Assembly: GCA_034004165.1 (NCBI GenBank)
Contig: JAVEXI010000042.1
Location: forward strand, 1-15,135
Reading direction: 5' to 3'
Source: Gudongella sp034004165
GTDB lineage: Bacteria; Bacillota; Clostridia; Tissierellales; Tissierellaceae
DNA length: 15,135 nt
Part shown: piece by piece, positions 14,696 through 15,135 of the stretch
Layout of the letters: each line of letters opens with the position of its first letter
Position numbering within the stretch: position 1 is the first letter of the stretch
Program-made: the position numbers and the translations under genes
The notes under the pieces: model-generated
What the model saw: only the letters and a program-made list of their open reading frames with translations
What the model was told of the DNA's origin: nothing
Databases searched by the model: none

Positions 14696-15135
14696 AATCA
14701 TTTAGAGAAAGTCCCCTCAATTTTTCAAATCTCAAATCTGAAGAATCTTTCACACAATCACAGGTTTCAAGATTTAAATCTTTCCCGCATTGTGGACACA
14801 AACCTTTGCAATCTTCACTGCAAAGAAATTTCATTGGTAGGGAACTTATAATCTGATTCCAAATGTATTCTTCAAGGTCTACATAATCTTCTTCAATGAA
14901 AATTATCTCATCTGAATCGTAGTCCTCTTCAATGTTCCCTTTTCTTTCCATCAGCGACCCCGTTGACTTGAACGCAGTTTTTCTACTGATGGATTCCAAG
15001 CAGCGGTCGCATTCGGCTTTGTAAATATAGTTTCCCTCTATAGAGAAATAATGGGCTCCATCTGCCTTAAACAGCACAACGTTTACATCCTCAGGGTAAA
15101 CTATTGGATAATCGTATACGTTTGGCGGGTCTGCC
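14694..15135 (-). CDS. DUF177 / YceD family protein (3' part, 5' end outside window)
   Basis: The visible 146 codons stay open to the window edge, so the start lies beyond 15135. The family's middle motif is seen as YKAECDRCLESI, and the acidic stretch DEIIFIEEDYVDLEEYIWNQI precedes SSLPMKFLCSEDCKGLCPQC. The C-terminus is cysteine-rich (CSEDCKGLCPQCGKD, then CDC), the form common in Clostridia and suggestive of metal binding. YceD/DUF177 proteins are linked to 23S rRNA accumulation in E. coli and plants, and the gene sits directly upstream of rpmF, so a part in 50S biogenesis is likely. A GTG at 15077 is not the start, because conserved family sequence (ADPPNVYDYPIVYPEDVNV) lies upstream of it in frame. 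Confidence 0.9.
   Translation of the reverse strand, partial: ADPPNVYDYPIVYPEDVNVVLFKADGAHYFSIEGNYIYKAECDRCLESISRKTAFKSTGSLMERKGNIEEDYDSDEIIFIEEDYVDLEEYIWNQIISSLPMKFLCSEDCKGLCPQCGKDLNLETCDCVKDSSDLRFEKLRGLSLND

Noticed and set aside
15075..15077. GTG at 15077 as the start of the YceD-family gene
   Set aside because: The frame stays open upstream to the window edge and that part encodes conserved family sequence, so the gene is truncated by the window rather than short.
1..15135. A defence island, mobile element, CRISPR array, tRNA, rRNA or new multi-gene system
   Set aside because: Every gene belongs to a known conserved family in its usual Bacillota order, gaps are short, and no repeats or RNA gene signatures were seen apart from the inverted repeat at 6713-6749 and the terminators.

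Overview
This window is a compact, low-GC, housekeeping stretch of a bacterial chromosome, almost certainly from an anaerobic member of the Bacillota (class Clostridia or a close relative). The AT-rich codon use, strong AGGAGG-type ribosome binding sites, a short acidic FtsY, a YlxM homologue, and the gene order yceD-rpmF-plsX-acpP-rnc-[radical SAM]-smc-ftsY-ylxM-ffh-rpsP-khpA-rimM-trmD-rplS-rbgA-rnhB-yraN-comM all point there. The genus cannot be fixed from this sequence. All 19 genes lie on the minus strand, so transcription runs from high to low coordinates. No stretch over 300 bases lacks a gene.

Layout in transcription order. (1) 15135-14462: the 3' part of a DUF177/YceD gene and rpmF (ribosomal protein L32, TTG start), closed by a strong intrinsic terminator. 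(2) 14405-6781: plsX, acpP, rnc, an Elp3-like radical SAM gene, smc and ftsY, tightly packed with overlaps or short gaps. This unit joins lipid synthesis (PlsX/ACP), RNA processing (RNase III), chromosome condensation (SMC) and membrane targeting (FtsY). (3) 6780-6700: a short regulatory gap with a consensus-like promoter and a perfect 15-bp inverted repeat over the promoter and start region. (4) 6699-3179: ylxM-ffh-rpsP-khpA-rimM-trmD, covering SRP targeting, 30S protein S16, an RNA-binding KH protein, 30S maturation and tRNA m1G37 methylation. (5) 3178-2706: rplS (L19) with its own extended -10 promoter starting right after the trmD stop, and its own terminator. (6) 2649-1: rbgA, rnhB, yraN and the 5' part of comM (YifB).

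Together these genes supply ribosome parts and maturation factors (L32, S16, L19, RimM, RbgA, TrmD, RNase III), the core SRP route to the membrane (Ffh, FtsY, YlxM) and genome upkeep (SMC, RNase HII, ComM, YraN).

I see no mobile element, CRISPR array, RNA gene or defence system, and nothing that supports a wholly new system. The points most worth a second look are the inverted repeat between ftsY and ylxM, the conserved but uncharacterised radical SAM gene between rnc and smc, and the separate promoter and terminator around rplS. Several genes have an in-frame upstream start codon that the ribosome binding site argues against; the coordinates given here use the corrected starts.
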